In this document: in pieces, positions 27,784 to 37,706 of the stretch
How the letters are laid out: the number at the start of each line of letters is the position of its first letter
How positions within the stretch are numbered: position 1 is the first letter of the stretch
From: Giardia muris
Taxonomy: Eukaryota > Fornicata > Diplomonadida > Hexamitidae
NCBI GenBank assembly: GCA_006247105.1
Contig: CM016926.1
Span: 2,108,001 to 2,172,000 of the forward strand
Length of the DNA: 64,000 nt
Reading direction: 5' to 3'
The notes under the pieces: generated by a model
The model's input: only the letters and a program-made list of their open reading frames with translations
The model's database searches: none
Told to the model about the DNA's origin: nothing
Translations under genes and position numbers: made by a program

Positions 27784-28560
27784 CTAGCATGAGAGGGAGA
27801 AGGTATTCTGAAGCTCTTCTGAGATCTCCTCTATTCCTGATAAGAGACCATTTAGCACCTTGTGTACGCTAGAGAACGGACACTTTCTGGTGCGTGGCTC
27901 ATCTGTAGTGATACCCAACGTCCAGTTATCAACATCGATCCTATAAGGAAGGTCGTTACGTAGCTTCGAAGCCATATAGGAATGGGTCCTGACATTGATC
28001 TGTACGTCCTCTTAAGGCTTGTGGAGGTGAAGAGGGCCGAAGTCCGCAATGCAATACTTGTCCCATTCGTTTAGGAGAACGTTGGTGAGCTTTATATCGC
28101 GATGCATCCATCCACGCTCATAGGGGTGTGTGATGCCCTTAGTCGTGGAGTAAAGATAGCTCCGAACATCTGACTCGCCATTCGACCCGCCGAAGGTGAT
28201 GTGTTCGATAGCTCGACGCTTGATCTTGCCCCCCGTGATTCCATGCAGCCGAGTTAGATGAAATACTCTGCAAATCCGATATCAACACATCCATGCCTCG
28301 GGAGGTTCGGGCGATTGAAGAAGCACAGGGACACTTCGATGGTGACGTCACAGTCGACCATTTTCGACACACGTAACTCAACCTAGTGATAGTATCGTTA
28401 TTGCATTGCGAAGACCTTTCTGGGGCCCCTTCTTCGAGATGATCGGTGATGACGTACTTGTCAACCCACGCATCTGGAAAGGAGTGCTGCAGGGATAGGC
28501 TTGATCAATACGTGCTTATGCTCATACTTGCTCAGGAGCTCCAGAACTGGAGGCCTTAAT
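27784..28560 (-). pseudogene. Decayed protein-kinase gene (NEK-like remnant)
   Basis: The minus strand holds kinase landmarks without an intact gene. GWMHRDIKLTNVLLNEWDK (catalytic loop; HRD at 28096-28104) is followed by CIADFGPL (DFG at 28036-28044). Then comes an in-frame TAA at 28012-28014, and in the same frame RTHSYMASKLRNDLPYRI and DVDNWTLGI (activation segment and helix F, normally APE and DxWSLG). The frame ends with TAG at 27784-27786. Upstream a TGA lies in the same frame near 28280, and N-lobe-like fragments (LELLSKYEHKHVLI near 28500-28555) sit in other frames, so frameshifts are also present. NEK kinases are hugely expanded in Giardia, so a dead NEK copy is the likely source; the family assignment is inference. 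Confidence 0.65.
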
Positions 28561-29281
28561 CAGAGGTATGAATTGAAGACACGTCATCTTTCATGTCAGC
28601 CCGAGAGTATGGTCGTTGAGGCGCCATATGTATCTCACCTTCCCCACGAAAGACCATCCACCCCACTCTTTTAACGTCAGCTCTCAGCTCCATACACCCC
28701 CAGCCTCTTTGCGGTTCTTCTCACCGTCCAAAGCCTCTCCCTTCCGTTACACTATCTGTAAACAATAGTTGGCACCATCCAGCTTGGCTTGCAGCCCAGT
28801 ATTTCCTTCACCGAGGCGAACCGTATTGGCTCGTGGCTCTTCACATTCCACAAGCCGATACGATCATAAACGTGGAACCACTGGAGGGATACCCTGTCGC
28901 GTCCCGACCATCCCTGCTGGGGACGTTTCTCCCATAGGAAAGAAGGAGTTCCACGAATTCTGGTCGACTACTTTGAGTAGCGACCATGAGAGTCGTTTTC
29001 TCATCGCAGGACCATCTCCGAGCTGGGCTGACGTATCTCTTGACATCCTACAGTCTTCCTTTCCTCGCCAAGTCAACCAACTTTGAGATTTTAAACGAGG
29101 ATCAACCATATCATCATTGTCTTTGTGATTCGGATGGCCAAAAGGAAGGGGGAGAGCGTCTAAGAGAGATGGACTGTAATAAGGCTGAGGAGAAGCCCCC
29201 CTCTTCTTCGACGAATCGTATGGATCGCGATTGGACGCACAAAGATCACTTGGAGATCCGCGAAAACTGGAATTCAAAAAC
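28561..29281. other. Gene-poor stretch, nothing recognised
   Basis: No reading frame here starts with ATG and gives a credible protein on either strand; the ~105-160 codon frames present are low-complexity, and the plus-strand one at 28769 begins with TTG. No tRNA or snoRNA signature was seen. Its end carries the initiator of the next gene (ATTCAAAAAC just before ATG 29282). It may hold further decayed remains of the kinase locus. Confidence 0.5.
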
Positions 29282-32200
29282 ATGCAGCGCCCACAGACAG
29301 CGCACTCCCGCGCCTCCTCGTCGGGTTCCGTGGTGAGCACGTCCCAATGCTTCCTCCTCCAGCCCTCCGACCCCTCCTCATTCCCCGACGATCTCTCGAC
29401 TCTCCCGCAGGTGGAGGGCCGGATCCATTACAATATCACCCACTCCGACATCCTGTCGCGCTACTTCAGCAACGAGAAGGCCAAGGAGCGGAACGAGATG
29501 ATCAAGGGCAGGTACCTCCAGAGCCTCGTCAAGATCTCGGAAACGGAGGCTTTGGAGGAGAATTACAAGGCGATCAACGAGAAATATAGCTGCTTGGAGA
29601 ACGCCTTTCACGATATGAAGCGCACGAACGAGCAGCTACTTCAGTCCTTACGCGAAGCAGAGAATACTATCAGTCGGCTCAAACGTGGCGAGGGATTATC
29701 CCAGACCGATGGGAAGGCTGGCACCGATCAAGGGAAAGCTATTGGAAGCCTTTGGCGCATATTTTCTGAGCTGGATATGGTTCAGATCCCTCCTGATAAG
29801 GCGAACGAACTAAGTGAGTGCGAGCTTGTCCAGTTAGCCGCCTTCAACTTAGTTGCTCAATATAAGCGGCTGAAGCAGGATGCGGATGGACGCAAGTCAT
29901 TCTCGACAGAGTCCGAGGCGCACATCGATAACCTTCAACGTCAGATCGTAAAGATTGAGCTCGAGCTCGTTGAAAGCCGCAACATTGCCGCCTCTCTTGA
30001 ACGGGAGTGCGAGCGCCTGAGCCAGGCTAATGCGGGGGTGATCTCCCTCCAGTCACAAATCAGCCAGCAGGACCAGATCCTTAAGGAGAAGGCAACTCTG
30101 ATTGATACTCTCCAGAAGCAGGTCATGGTACTCCAGGAAGAGAAGACAGATGCAGACCAACGCCTCTTCCTTGCACGGGCAGAGGCCGATAGTGCCGCTA
30201 TGAAGCTCGCCGAGAAGAACCATGTGGTCGAGAAGCTCAATAATAAGCTGACACGGTTGAAAAGTTCATCCCAGGCCGTCATCGAACAACGGGACCAGGA
30301 GGCTGTCGAGCTCGCTCAAGCCGCCACAGATATGCGCGCCAAGTTTGATGGGATCATCCAGGAGCGCCAAAAAGCGGTCGAAAACGTCCAGAGAGAACTG
30401 GATGCACTTCGGAGGAAGACGGAGGAGAACGCCCGTACCCAGCAAGCTGAGATGGAGTCTGTGCGCACAGCATATGAAGAATCTATCTCTACCAAGAATG
30501 CCCGGATCTCACAACTCCTTGAAGAGCTGGCGGGGACCAAGGCGGAGCAAAGCAAGACTCATACGGAACTTGACGAAGTACGGACCCAGCTTCTAGCCGA
30601 GCAACGGAACTCTGAACAGACGCAAGCGGCTCTTGAAGACCAGTTGACCAAGGTCAAGGATGAACGGATGAAAGTTCAGACAGAGCTGGAGAAGCTTCGG
30701 GATGAGCATAGTCGGCAAGTTCATGACCTTGAGCAGGCGAACCAGAAGTTAGTGTCGGAGAGTACAGCTGCTATTCAAGAGCGGGACTCGGAGATCCTAC
30801 GATTAAAGCTCGAGGTGGAAGGGCGCGATGGTCAGATCGCAACACTTTCGGAACAGGGAGCATCATATACACGAACTTTCAAAGAGGAACTGGAACGTAC
30901 GCGCCAGACCAGCGAGTCGCTCCTTTCTGAGAAGATGTCACTCATCAACAAGCTGACATCGGAGATGGCTCAAATGCGGTTAAAACACAGCGAGGAACTC
31001 GCAGAACGGGAAACACAGGTCCAGGAACTAACGGCAAAGACCCAGACACTCGTCGAGGAACTGGCACGAGCCTCAACGAATGGCTCTTCGGAGTTGCAGA
31101 AGATGATGCTACTCGTAGAGACGACGCGTCGTGACCTTTCGGAGCGTCTCGACAACAGCCAGGAGCAGATGCGCATCGCCAGTGCGGAGTACAAGGAGAA
31201 CCTTGCACGTCTGGAGGCTCTTGCGGCGGAGAAGGATGAGAGGATCGCAAAACTCAGTGCTGATATCAAAACGCTCCGCGGTGAGGCAGCACAGGCGAAG
31301 TCCGCCCACCTAATCGAGATCGACGGATTGGTCAAGGAGCTTAGCATGGCCAAGGAGTCAATGGCCATGTCGCTTACCTCAGCTCAGGAGGAGATCTCAC
31401 GGATGGGTAGGGAGCTCGACCTGGCCAAGAGCACCGCATCTCTTTCCAATGCCGACTCCAGCAAGCGCGTACAACAACTCAGCCAGCAGATCGTCTCTCT
31501 AACAAGTGAGTTGGCGGAGCTTCGGGGGGAGCGGGATATATTGCAACAGGAGCTTGACCGGGAGCGGGATACTCACATAGCTCTATCACAGAAGGCGGAG
31601 ACCATAGCGAAGGAGCGGATGGATGCGCTCCAGCAAGCACTTGAACGCACTCAAGGAGAGTTGAATGGGGCTTTGACGGAAAAGCTGGCCCAAGCGGCAG
31701 AAAGCGCACGGGTGATTGATGAGCTGCGGCATGAATTGGTAGCAAAGGAGCGACAGCTGGCAGCGGAGGGTGGAAGCAATAAGATGCAAATCAAGCAGCT
31801 TGAGTCGCAGCTCTCAGTACTTACACAACAGCGAGAGGGTGACATTGCACGTCTCACTCGGGACGCCTCAGAGGTTGAAACCAGGTTAGGACAGGCGATA
31901 CAGGCGAAAGACGAGACGATTGGAGGCCTGACACGGGAGCTGGAGGAGACCAAACATTTCTTGCAACAGGCGCAAGACACCATCGGCCTTCTCCAATCAA
32001 CGAAGGAGCGGGAGCTCTCGGCGACAAGGACCAATGCAGACCATACGATAGCGCTGCTGAACGATCGTATCAACACCCTTCAGGCGGATCTAGCCTCGAC
32101 AAAGGCAGAGATGGACGAGGCCATCTCTTATAAGGACCAGCAGGTGAAACAGCTCTCGAAGCAACTTGAGGACCAGGTCCAGTACAACAACGAGCTCTCT

Positions 32201-34195
32201 GCAGCGAACAAAGCGGAGGTGCGGCGGCTCCAGCAGACAATTGACATGGCCGCCTCCTCTCATGAGGCAGCACAGCTCGACGCTGATAATCGCGCGAGTA
32301 GTATGCGGAAAGAGTTTGAGGAGGTCCGTCGTCGCTTACTTGGAGATCTTGAAGAACGCGAGTCGACGATTGAGGGGATGAAGCGGGAAATCACTGCGCT
32401 CCGTCGCGAGCTTCTCAATACGACTGAGACGAAGGACGAGACGGTCACACGGCTGCGTACTGAGCTCGAGCAGTCACAGGCGCAGCTGATGAGCGTGCGT
32501 GAGCAAAAGGACGCCGCCCTCTCTGCGATTCGGAACGAGTTCACAGATTATAAGCGAGAGGCGATAAGTGTGCGGGACGACCAAGAGACGCGGATTGCAA
32601 ACCTGGCTGGGGAGCTTGCGGCGACGCGGAAGCGGATGGAGCAGCTCGAGGAAGACTCCCGTATGGAGGCCATGAATATGAGCACCGTCAGTAAGAAGGC
32701 CCAAGCCGATCTAACGGCGATCATCGACCAACGCCAAAAGGAGCTCGACAACCTTCGCCACGAGCTCCAAACGAATAAGGAGGAGCATGAAACCAAATGC
32801 TTGCGGTTCCAACGGGAACTTGACGAGCTTTTAACCTCCAAGAAAGGACTTGTCGCCCAGCTAGCCGAGATGAAGCAAGAACTACTGAATGTTACGAATG
32901 ATAAGGATCTGCAGCTTAAGAAGGCCGATCGGGAGTATCGAGCACTCCAGGAGGCATCCCGACTCGCAGAGGAGGAGCGCAAGAGGTTAGACCTTGAACA
33001 CGAGCATGCCCTCAGCGAAATCAAGGAGCAGTATGAGGGCATTATTGCCAAGAAGGACGACGCAATAAAAGGCCTCAACACGAAGAACCGTGAGCTCTAC
33101 AATGATAGCGTCGCCGCGCAGAGCGAGAAAACGGACGAGATCGTCCGAATTAAGAGCGAGCTGAAGAGGGCCAATGATGAACACCTCGAGGTGGTAACGG
33201 AGAACAACCGCAGGATCCAGGAGCTCGAGGCGACGGTTACAGGCCTTCAACGCGAACTTCGCTCGCTGGATGCGACGAAGCGTGAGAGCGACGTCCTGAA
33301 CAAGCGCGAGACGGCTGAGGCAGCTGCACGGCATGGATCGGAGATCGCACAGCGCGACCAAAAGATTGAGACTCTCCAACGAGAGGTCTTCTCCTTGAAG
33401 GAGTCCGTCCAACGTTTAACCCGAATGAAGGAGGACGAGGTCCTCCAGCTCACGTCAGAGCTTGAACAAGGACGGAAGGAGGCTAACGAAATTCGAGAGG
33501 AGAACTCCCGTATCGTCGAAAAGCTGCGAGGAGAATTGGCCAATGCCCAGGCGCAGCACGCCCAGCAGCTGGATCTCAAGGAACAGGAATTAGGCGCATT
33601 GAAGCTTGCACTTTCCCAGACCAAGACGACCATGGCAGACAGTTTGCAGGAGAAATGTTCTGAGATAGAAAATCTCACCCGAGCACTTACAACGTACCAG
33701 GCGCGTGCCGACAACGCCATTAGCCCGCACCAGTACGACAAGCTCAGTACAACACTGACTCAGAGGGAAGGAGAGATCACCTCTCTCAACGCTGCACTCG
33801 AGCAACGCAACGACGAGGTCCAGGAGCTACTTCAGACAATCGCGGACATGCGGCACTCCACCACGGAACAGAAGGAATCCCCTCGCGACCAGGAACTGAT
33901 CCAGGCTCAAGAGCGGATCAAATCCCTCGAGCATGACCTCGAGGAACTACGGGCACTACACGACTTCATCCAGGCCCACGAGGTTGACAGGAAGCTTGAG
34001 GAAATCAAGAACATCCCGGAGACCGAGGACTCGCGCTTCCTCCGCAGTCTCCTCAAGGAGAACGGCTACCTGAAGCATCGTCTCAATGAGCTGAGTCTGG
34101 GTCAAGCTTTGGGGCAGGAATCGGGCGCCAGCTCGCTGACGGAGAGTCTTCCGCGTTCTGGCCGTGGTAGCCGCTTACGAAAGACGCAGCAGTGA
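29282..34195 (+). CDS. Giant coiled-coil protein 2, probably cytoskeletal
   Basis: A 1637-residue protein. The first ~65 residues are Ser/Thr/Pro-rich, then a short conserved-looking segment (VEGRIHYNITHSDILSRYF) leads into coiled coil that runs almost unbroken to the C-terminus. The last ~90 residues contain EDSRFLRSLLKENGYLKHRL and a basic tail RGSRLRKTQQ. Composition is Glu/Gln/Leu/Arg/Ala. No known domain was recognised. The start is the ATG at 29282 after CAAAAAC; the in-frame TTG at 29231 was not used. The stop codon overlaps an AGTGAA signal. It resembles coiled-coil proteins 1 and 3 in composition; relatedness by descent is not shown, as coiled coils converge. Confidence 0.85.
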   Translation: MQRPQTAHSRASSSGSVVSTSQCFLLQPSDPSSFPDDLSTLPQVEGRIHYNITHSDILSRYFSNEKAKERNEMIKGRYLQSLVKISETEALEENYKAINEKYSCLENAFHDMKRTNEQLLQSLREAENTISRLKRGEGLSQTDGKAGTDQGKAIGSLWRIFSELDMVQIPPDKANELSECELVQLAAFNLVAQYKRLKQDADGRKSFSTESEAHIDNLQRQIVKIELELVESRNIAASLERECERLSQANAGVISLQSQISQQDQILKEKATLIDTLQKQVMVLQEEKTDADQRLFLARAEADSAAMKLAEKNHVVEKLNNKLTRLKSSSQAVIEQRDQEAVELAQAATDMRAKFDGIIQERQKAVENVQRELDALRRKTEENARTQQAEMESVRTAYEESISTKNARISQLLEELAGTKAEQSKTHTELDEVRTQLLAEQRNSEQTQAALEDQLTKVKDERMKVQTELEKLRDEHSRQVHDLEQANQKLVSESTAAIQERDSEILRLKLEVEGRDGQIATLSEQGASYTRTFKEELERTRQTSESLLSEKMSLINKLTSEMAQMRLKHSEELAERETQVQELTAKTQTLVEELARASTNGSSELQKMMLLVETTRRDLSERLDNSQEQMRIASAEYKENLARLEALAAEKDERIAKLSADIKTLRGEAAQAKSAHLIEIDGLVKELSMAKESMAMSLTSAQEEISRMGRELDLAKSTASLSNADSSKRVQQLSQQIVSLTSELAELRGERDILQQELDRERDTHIALSQKAETIAKERMDALQQALERTQGELNGALTEKLAQAAESARVIDELRHELVAKERQLAAEGGSNKMQIKQLESQLSVLTQQREGDIARLTRDASEVETRLGQAIQAKDETIGGLTRELEETKHFLQQAQDTIGLLQSTKERELSATRTNADHTIALLNDRINTLQADLASTKAEMDEAISYKDQQVKQLSKQLEDQVQYNNELSAANKAEVRRLQQTIDMAASSHEAAQLDADNRASSMRKEFEEVRRRLLGDLEERESTIEGMKREITALRRELLNTTETKDETVTRLRTELEQSQAQLMSVREQKDAALSAIRNEFTDYKREAISVRDDQETRIANLAGELAATRKRMEQLEEDSRMEAMNMSTVSKKAQADLTAIIDQRQKELDNLRHELQTNKEEHETKCLRFQRELDELLTSKKGLVAQLAEMKQELLNVTNDKDLQLKKADREYRALQEASRLAEEERKRLDLEHEHALSEIKEQYEGIIAKKDDAIKGLNTKNRELYNDSVAAQSEKTDEIVRIKSELKRANDEHLEVVTENNRRIQELEATVTGLQRELRSLDATKRESDVLNKRETAEAAARHGSEIAQRDQKIETLQREVFSLKESVQRLTRMKEDEVLQLTSELEQGRKEANEIREENSRIVEKLRGELANAQAQHAQQLDLKEQELGALKLALSQTKTTMADSLQEKCSEIENLTRALTTYQARADNAISPHQYDKLSTTLTQREGEITSLNAALEQRNDEVQELLQTIADMRHSTTEQKESPRDQELIQAQERIKSLEHDLEELRALHDFIQAHEVDRKLEEIKNIPETEDSRFLRSLLKENGYLKHRLNELSLGQALGQESGASSLTESLPRSGRGSRLRKTQQ

Positions 34196-34196
34196 A
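34191..34196 (+). terminator. Poly(A) signal AGTGAA overlapping a stop codon
   Basis: AGTGAAC overlaps the TGA (34193-34195) of the giant coiled-coil gene, as often seen in Giardia mRNAs. Confidence 0.6.
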
Positions 34197-34305
34197 CGTG
34201 ATTTCAGGGGTGCGAGATCTGGCAGGTTCCGACGGGCTATCGAACTGGGTGGTCCAATCCTTCTGTATGGGAACGGAGGAAGCATCAACTTCTTTTAAAA
34301 GGAGA

Positions 34306-35244
34306 ATGGACGTGTTGCGAAGACTGGCCAACGAGCTCGATCGGGGCGTAGTCCCTGCCGTTCCGGACACGTTCCAGGAGGCTGTGGCGTCCATTCACCC
34401 CGAAGACCTCGACTACCCAAGCTTGGTCGATATCGTCATAGCCGTCAAGAAGTTGCATTCAATTCACCCCGACGACAGGCTTTCCAAGGCCCTTCTGGTC
34501 CTCGTGGCTCACCTTCGGCAACACGTGCGCGACGTGGAGCCTCAACCCGGTGAGGGGCAGATCATCATTGGTCATAGCTCCGAGTTTCGCGAGACTGCGG
34601 TCATGCGTCTTGCTACATGCCTCAGCCCCTTCGCCACCAGCATGGGGATGGCAGAGGCCTTCTTTGACTCGTTACAGAGTGACGACAATTTGCTTCTCCT
34701 TTTTCCATTGATCGAGTACTTGCGTAGCGATCAAAGACCCGATGGCTTGAAGTCTCTTATCGTGGAGCATCCCTCCCCCTTGCTGGGACGCCTTTGTTAT
34801 TATAGCCACCTCCCACGCAACTTCGAGGTAATTCCTCGCTTGATAGAGAACTTCAACTTTGGACGATATTGCGACCCGCACGCACAAAGGCCTTCCGAGG
34901 CCTACGTGAATAGGCATGTACTCCTCTGCTCCGCCTTTAAGGCGCCAGCCAACGTTGAGCTACGCGCACAAACCATTCTCGGTCAACTGCTTCCTGAGAC
35001 GCTCATCGACATGCGGCTCCAGGACTTCGAGACTCCCGAACAGCGGGAACGACGAGACGCGGCGCGAGAGGCCATCCTGACGAGCGTCGATCTGAAGAGG
35101 CTAGTCAAAAGGACGGGGATCAAGTGCCGGAAGTGCAAGCAGGATACGGTCATGCGGAGCGAGAAGCAGACGCGCAGCGCCGATGAAGCCACGGCGATCG
35201 AGTATGTCTGCTCAAGCTGCGGGTACAAATGGCGTGAAAACTAG
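34306..35244 (+). CDS. TFIIS-type zinc-ribbon transcription factor-like protein
   Basis: A 312-residue protein. The last ~40 residues form a zinc ribbon: KCRKCK, then QTRSADEATA, then CSSCGYKW. The QTRSADE loop with its Asp-Glu pair is the signature that TFIIS and the RPA12/RPC11 subunits insert into the polymerase active site to stimulate RNA cleavage. The N-terminal ~200 residues are helical (VLRRLANELDRG onward, with LVDIVIAVKKL) and could contain a TFIIS LW-type bundle and central domain, but I cannot align them with confidence. RPA12 and RPC11 are only ~110-125 residues, so TFIIS is favoured. The start is the ATG at 34306 after TTTTAAAAGGAGA; ATG 34267 is an alternative adding 13 residues. 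It is convergent with the LRR gene, 3 bp between stops. Confidence 0.78.
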   Translation: MDVLRRLANELDRGVVPAVPDTFQEAVASIHPEDLDYPSLVDIVIAVKKLHSIHPDDRLSKALLVLVAHLRQHVRDVEPQPGEGQIIIGHSSEFRETAVMRLATCLSPFATSMGMAEAFFDSLQSDDNLLLLFPLIEYLRSDQRPDGLKSLIVEHPSPLLGRLCYYSHLPRNFEVIPRLIENFNFGRYCDPHAQRPSEAYVNRHVLLCSAFKAPANVELRAQTILGQLLPETLIDMRLQDFETPEQRERRDAAREAILTSVDLKRLVKRTGIKCRKCKQDTVMRSEKQTRSADEATAIEYVCSSCGYKWREN

Positions 35245-35247
35245 GAG

Positions 35248-35919
35248 CTATGTCGCATTGAGCTCCGCGCACTGCTGCTTGTATTCGTCTATCTTCTGCC
35301 GCAGCTTCCTTTCCAGGTCGCCACAGTACTCGTCGAATTCTGGTAATGGTTTTAGAGCAAATTCGTCATCAATTACCCAAGGAGTGATGGGAAGGTCCTC
35401 GGACACTGGGGGTTGTTTCTTGCACGTATCTGGACTATCAATAGCCTCAAGTAGGATGCCTCCTAGCGTACGGACACGTCGGCCATTGATGCTCAAAACG
35501 TTCGGGTTCTTGTTGAGGATCGTTTGGGTGAACTCTGCCTCGTCCACCACCGGGTTCTCCTTGAGGCTGATCGACCGGAGGTTTGGACAATTCTCTAGGT
35601 ACTTGAGCTCATCAAGGAGTCGGATGTTACAACGGTCCATGATGAGCGTATCAAGCTGTGGAACGGAGGGTTGGAGGAAGGAGAGGGATGTTATCGGATT
35701 TCCACTGACGATCAGAACTCGTAGGCGGGTCAAAGAGGAAAGATCCGGGAGCGTTGCAATGTCGTTGCCGGAGAAGTCCAAGTGGAAGCTATTTGGACAC
35801 TGAAGAATTGACTCGATCCCCGCGAGTCCTTGGGCGACGATCGCTAGGCGTGCGACGCTCTCGAGCGAGAACTCGCCAGATGCCCGTCGAATCTGCTCCT
35901 CTGTCAAAACCTTGGACAT
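35248..35919 (-). CDS. Leucine-rich-repeat protein, LRRC61-like
   Basis: A 223-residue protein. The N-terminal ASGEFSLESVARL matches the RTGEFSLESI motif of LRRC61. Four to five SDS22-type LRRs follow (FHLDFSGNDIATLPDLSSL, LRVLIVSGNPITSLSFL, LDTLIMDRCNIRLLDELKYL, LRSISLKENPVVDEAEF), then an LRR cap (NPNVLSINGRRV) and a C-terminal helix. LRRs of this kind bind partner proteins; LRRC61 is found in ciliated eukaryotes, but its role is poorly known. The ATG follows GAATAAAATATC. It is divergent from the WD40 gene at 36003, with 83 bp between starts. Confidence 0.78.
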   Translation of the reverse strand: MSKVLTEEQIRRASGEFSLESVARLAIVAQGLAGIESILQCPNSFHLDFSGNDIATLPDLSSLTRLRVLIVSGNPITSLSFLQPSVPQLDTLIMDRCNIRLLDELKYLENCPNLRSISLKENPVVDEAEFTQTILNKNPNVLSINGRRVRTLGGILLEAIDSPDTCKKQPPVSEDLPITPWVIDDEFALKPLPEFDEYCGDLERKLRQKIDEYKQQCAELNAT

Positions 35920-36002
35920 GATATTTTATTCTCGCTAAAAAAGTAGCTCCGGACCAAGACGATGTATCTTTTTGCGGCTCGGAGGAGAAAGTTAGAAGAG
36001 TG
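35920..36002. promoter_or_regulatory. 83-bp divergent promoter region
   Basis: Separates the LRR gene (ATG 35919) from the WD40 gene (ATG 36003). The A/T-rich blocks (ATATTTTATTCTCGCTAAAA) lie next to the LRR start; the WD40 side is less A-rich. Confidence 0.4.
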
Positions 36003-37673
36003 ATGAAGGCATGTTTACCGTTTCGGATGCGCCCGGAGATAAAGGACGAGACGGGCGACGTTTTCAGGCTCGAGTTCTCGAGCAACGGGGCGATCCTGGC
36101 CGCAGCCTACGGTAACGGCTCAGTCTGTCTATATAACCCAGCCTCGGGTAGGCGATTGCACAAGCTCCAGCATGCAAGCAATCACCCGATCCCGTCGCTC
36201 GCCTTCCGTCCTGGTGGAGGCGATGCGGCCGTCCTCTTGACGGTCTCCTCCACAGGTCAAGTTTGTCACTGGCATGTCTCACGAGGGGCACAGCTTGATA
36301 GCTTCGTTGAACCCAATAACGAGGTCTACACCTGTGCCTTCAACCCTGATGGGACGATGTTCCTGACTGCTGGGAAGGATATGGCAGTCCGCTGTTATGA
36401 TGAGAGAACGAGCCAGCTACTGTCAACACTTCGTGATGGCGACGATCATAGGACATCGGGCCACACGAACCGTGTGTTCTCGGCAAGATACCAGCACAAT
36501 GACGGGAATGTCATCGTTTCAGGGGGATGGGATACGACAATCCAGCTCTGGGACCTACGGGCTGGCCATTCCGTGTATTCCTACTATGGCCCCAACATCT
36601 GCGGAGACTCCCTCGACGTCGTCGATAATTACCTCATCGCGGGTTCCTGGAAGGCATCGGATCAGCTCTATGTCTTCGACCTCCGTGCGCGGACAGAGGC
36701 ACAAAGCATCTTCGACTGGGCTCGTCAAATCCCCCCTGCGGCCTCCTTGGAGGAGTACCAGGCGGCCATCGCCGCGTACCGGGAAGAGACCCATGCCTTA
36801 GAACTACAGGCCCAGGGTGCCGAGAAGATGGCGTCGGCGGTGGTTGGGATGACGAAGAAAGAGGTCGAGATCGATGATGATGCAGAACTAGCACGGGTGA
36901 AGGAGAAGCTTTCCTCAAAGGCCTATTCGGATCTCCTGATCGATACTCTCGACACCTCCTTACCTTGGCAGTCGAACCTTGTGACTAATAGCCTGGAAAC
37001 GACCTTGCTCTATTCCGTGAGCGTCTCGAAGGATGTGCGTACCCCTCTAGTTGCGGCCTGTGGTAGTGGGGCGAACGAGGCCAAAGTGTTAAACTGGCGT
37101 ACCGGTGACGTCTTAGGAGGGGTGCGCTTACCAAAGGCTGGGTTTGCAGCGGCTCTCTCACTGGACGCTCGATATGCGGCATTCGCCGGTGCGGGCTTCG
37201 GAATCTGGCTTGCTAATGTTCCTGACGCCACAGAACTTGCCGCAGCGCGACAGGAAGCGAGTACTACAGTGACTATCAAGAACAAGACCAAGACGGCAAC
37301 CACGACGAATGGAGGAGGTAAGACTCAAGCGAGGCAACCCTCAATGAAGTCTGAGACGTCGTCAGCTCAAACATCGGCGTCAGCGACCGTGAAGACCACC
37401 GTCAATAAGGTTTCTTTGTCCCGGCCAAGTAGTGGGAGTAGTGCGACTAGCGATAGGGAGAGGTCGGCAAAGACCCTACAAGGCAGTACCAAACCGTATC
37501 TGAAGCAGCCGATGGGTGGAATGAAGGCACCAACTGTACCCCCTACGGCCACCGCTCCTCTTAGCACCTCGAAGGCCACCCGCACTCCCGGGTCTCAAGG
37601 AGGGGCTCGGCCATTAGTCCCGTCCACTAGTGCCAAGAGGACGGTTCCAACAGGCCTAAAGCAGGATAAGTAG
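36003..37673 (+). CDS. WD40-repeat protein with disordered basic tail
   Basis: A 556-residue protein. Residues ~15-230 hold at least five WD40 blades: VFRLEFSSNGAILAAAYGNG, a blade ending QVCHWHVSRG, VYTCAFNPDGTMFLTAGKD, VFSARYQHNDGNVIVSGGWD and LWDLRAGH. A helical insertion rich in Glu/Ala/Lys (~245-310) follows, then two more weak blades (~330-410), and a Ser/Thr/Lys-rich disordered tail to the end (ATVKTTVNKVSLSRPSSGSS). WD40 propellers are scaffolds; no specific complex is indicated. The frame also reads from a GTG at 36000, but ATG 36003 is used; ATG 36027 is another option. The stop TAG overlaps AGTGAAC. Confidence 0.83.
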   Translation: MKACLPFRMRPEIKDETGDVFRLEFSSNGAILAAAYGNGSVCLYNPASGRRLHKLQHASNHPIPSLAFRPGGGDAAVLLTVSSTGQVCHWHVSRGAQLDSFVEPNNEVYTCAFNPDGTMFLTAGKDMAVRCYDERTSQLLSTLRDGDDHRTSGHTNRVFSARYQHNDGNVIVSGGWDTTIQLWDLRAGHSVYSYYGPNICGDSLDVVDNYLIAGSWKASDQLYVFDLRARTEAQSIFDWARQIPPAASLEEYQAAIAAYREETHALELQAQGAEKMASAVVGMTKKEVEIDDDAELARVKEKLSSKAYSDLLIDTLDTSLPWQSNLVTNSLETTLLYSVSVSKDVRTPLVAACGSGANEAKVLNWRTGDVLGGVRLPKAGFAAALSLDARYAAFAGAGFGIWLANVPDATELAAARQEASTTVTIKNKTKTATTTNGGGKTQARQPSMKSETSSAQTSASATVKTTVNKVSLSRPSSGSSATSDRERSAKTLQGSTKPYLKQPMGGMKAPTVPPTATAPLSTSKATRTPGSQGGARPLVPSTSAKRTVPTGLKQDK

Positions 37674-37677
37674 TGAA
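37672..37677 (+). terminator. Poly(A) signal AGTGAA overlapping a stop codon
   Basis: TAGTGAAC joins the stop (37671-37673) of the WD40 gene to an AGTGAA signal. Confidence 0.6.
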
Positions 37678-37700
37678 CATCATTGGGTATCGGATCGGGG

Positions 37701-37706
37701 TTTACA
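37701..37706 (-). terminator. Poly(A)-type signal TGTAAA overlapping a stop codon
   Basis: On the minus strand GTGTAAAC contains the TAA of the NF-YC-like gene. Together with the AGTGAAC at 37672 it serves a 28-bp convergent gap. Confidence 0.45.

Noticed and set aside
28769..29086. 105-codon plus frame in the gene-poor stretch
   Set aside because: Begins with TTG, has no recognisable motif and an unusual Ser/Pro/Arg composition.
28864..29340. 158-codon minus frame in the gene-poor stretch
   Set aside because: Low-complexity, overlaps the start of the giant coiled-coil gene and has no A-rich initiator or recognisable motif.
35183..35803. 206-codon plus frame opposite the LRR gene
   Set aside because: Overlaps the TFIIS-like gene end and the whole LRR gene; the LRR reading has clear repeats and this one has none.
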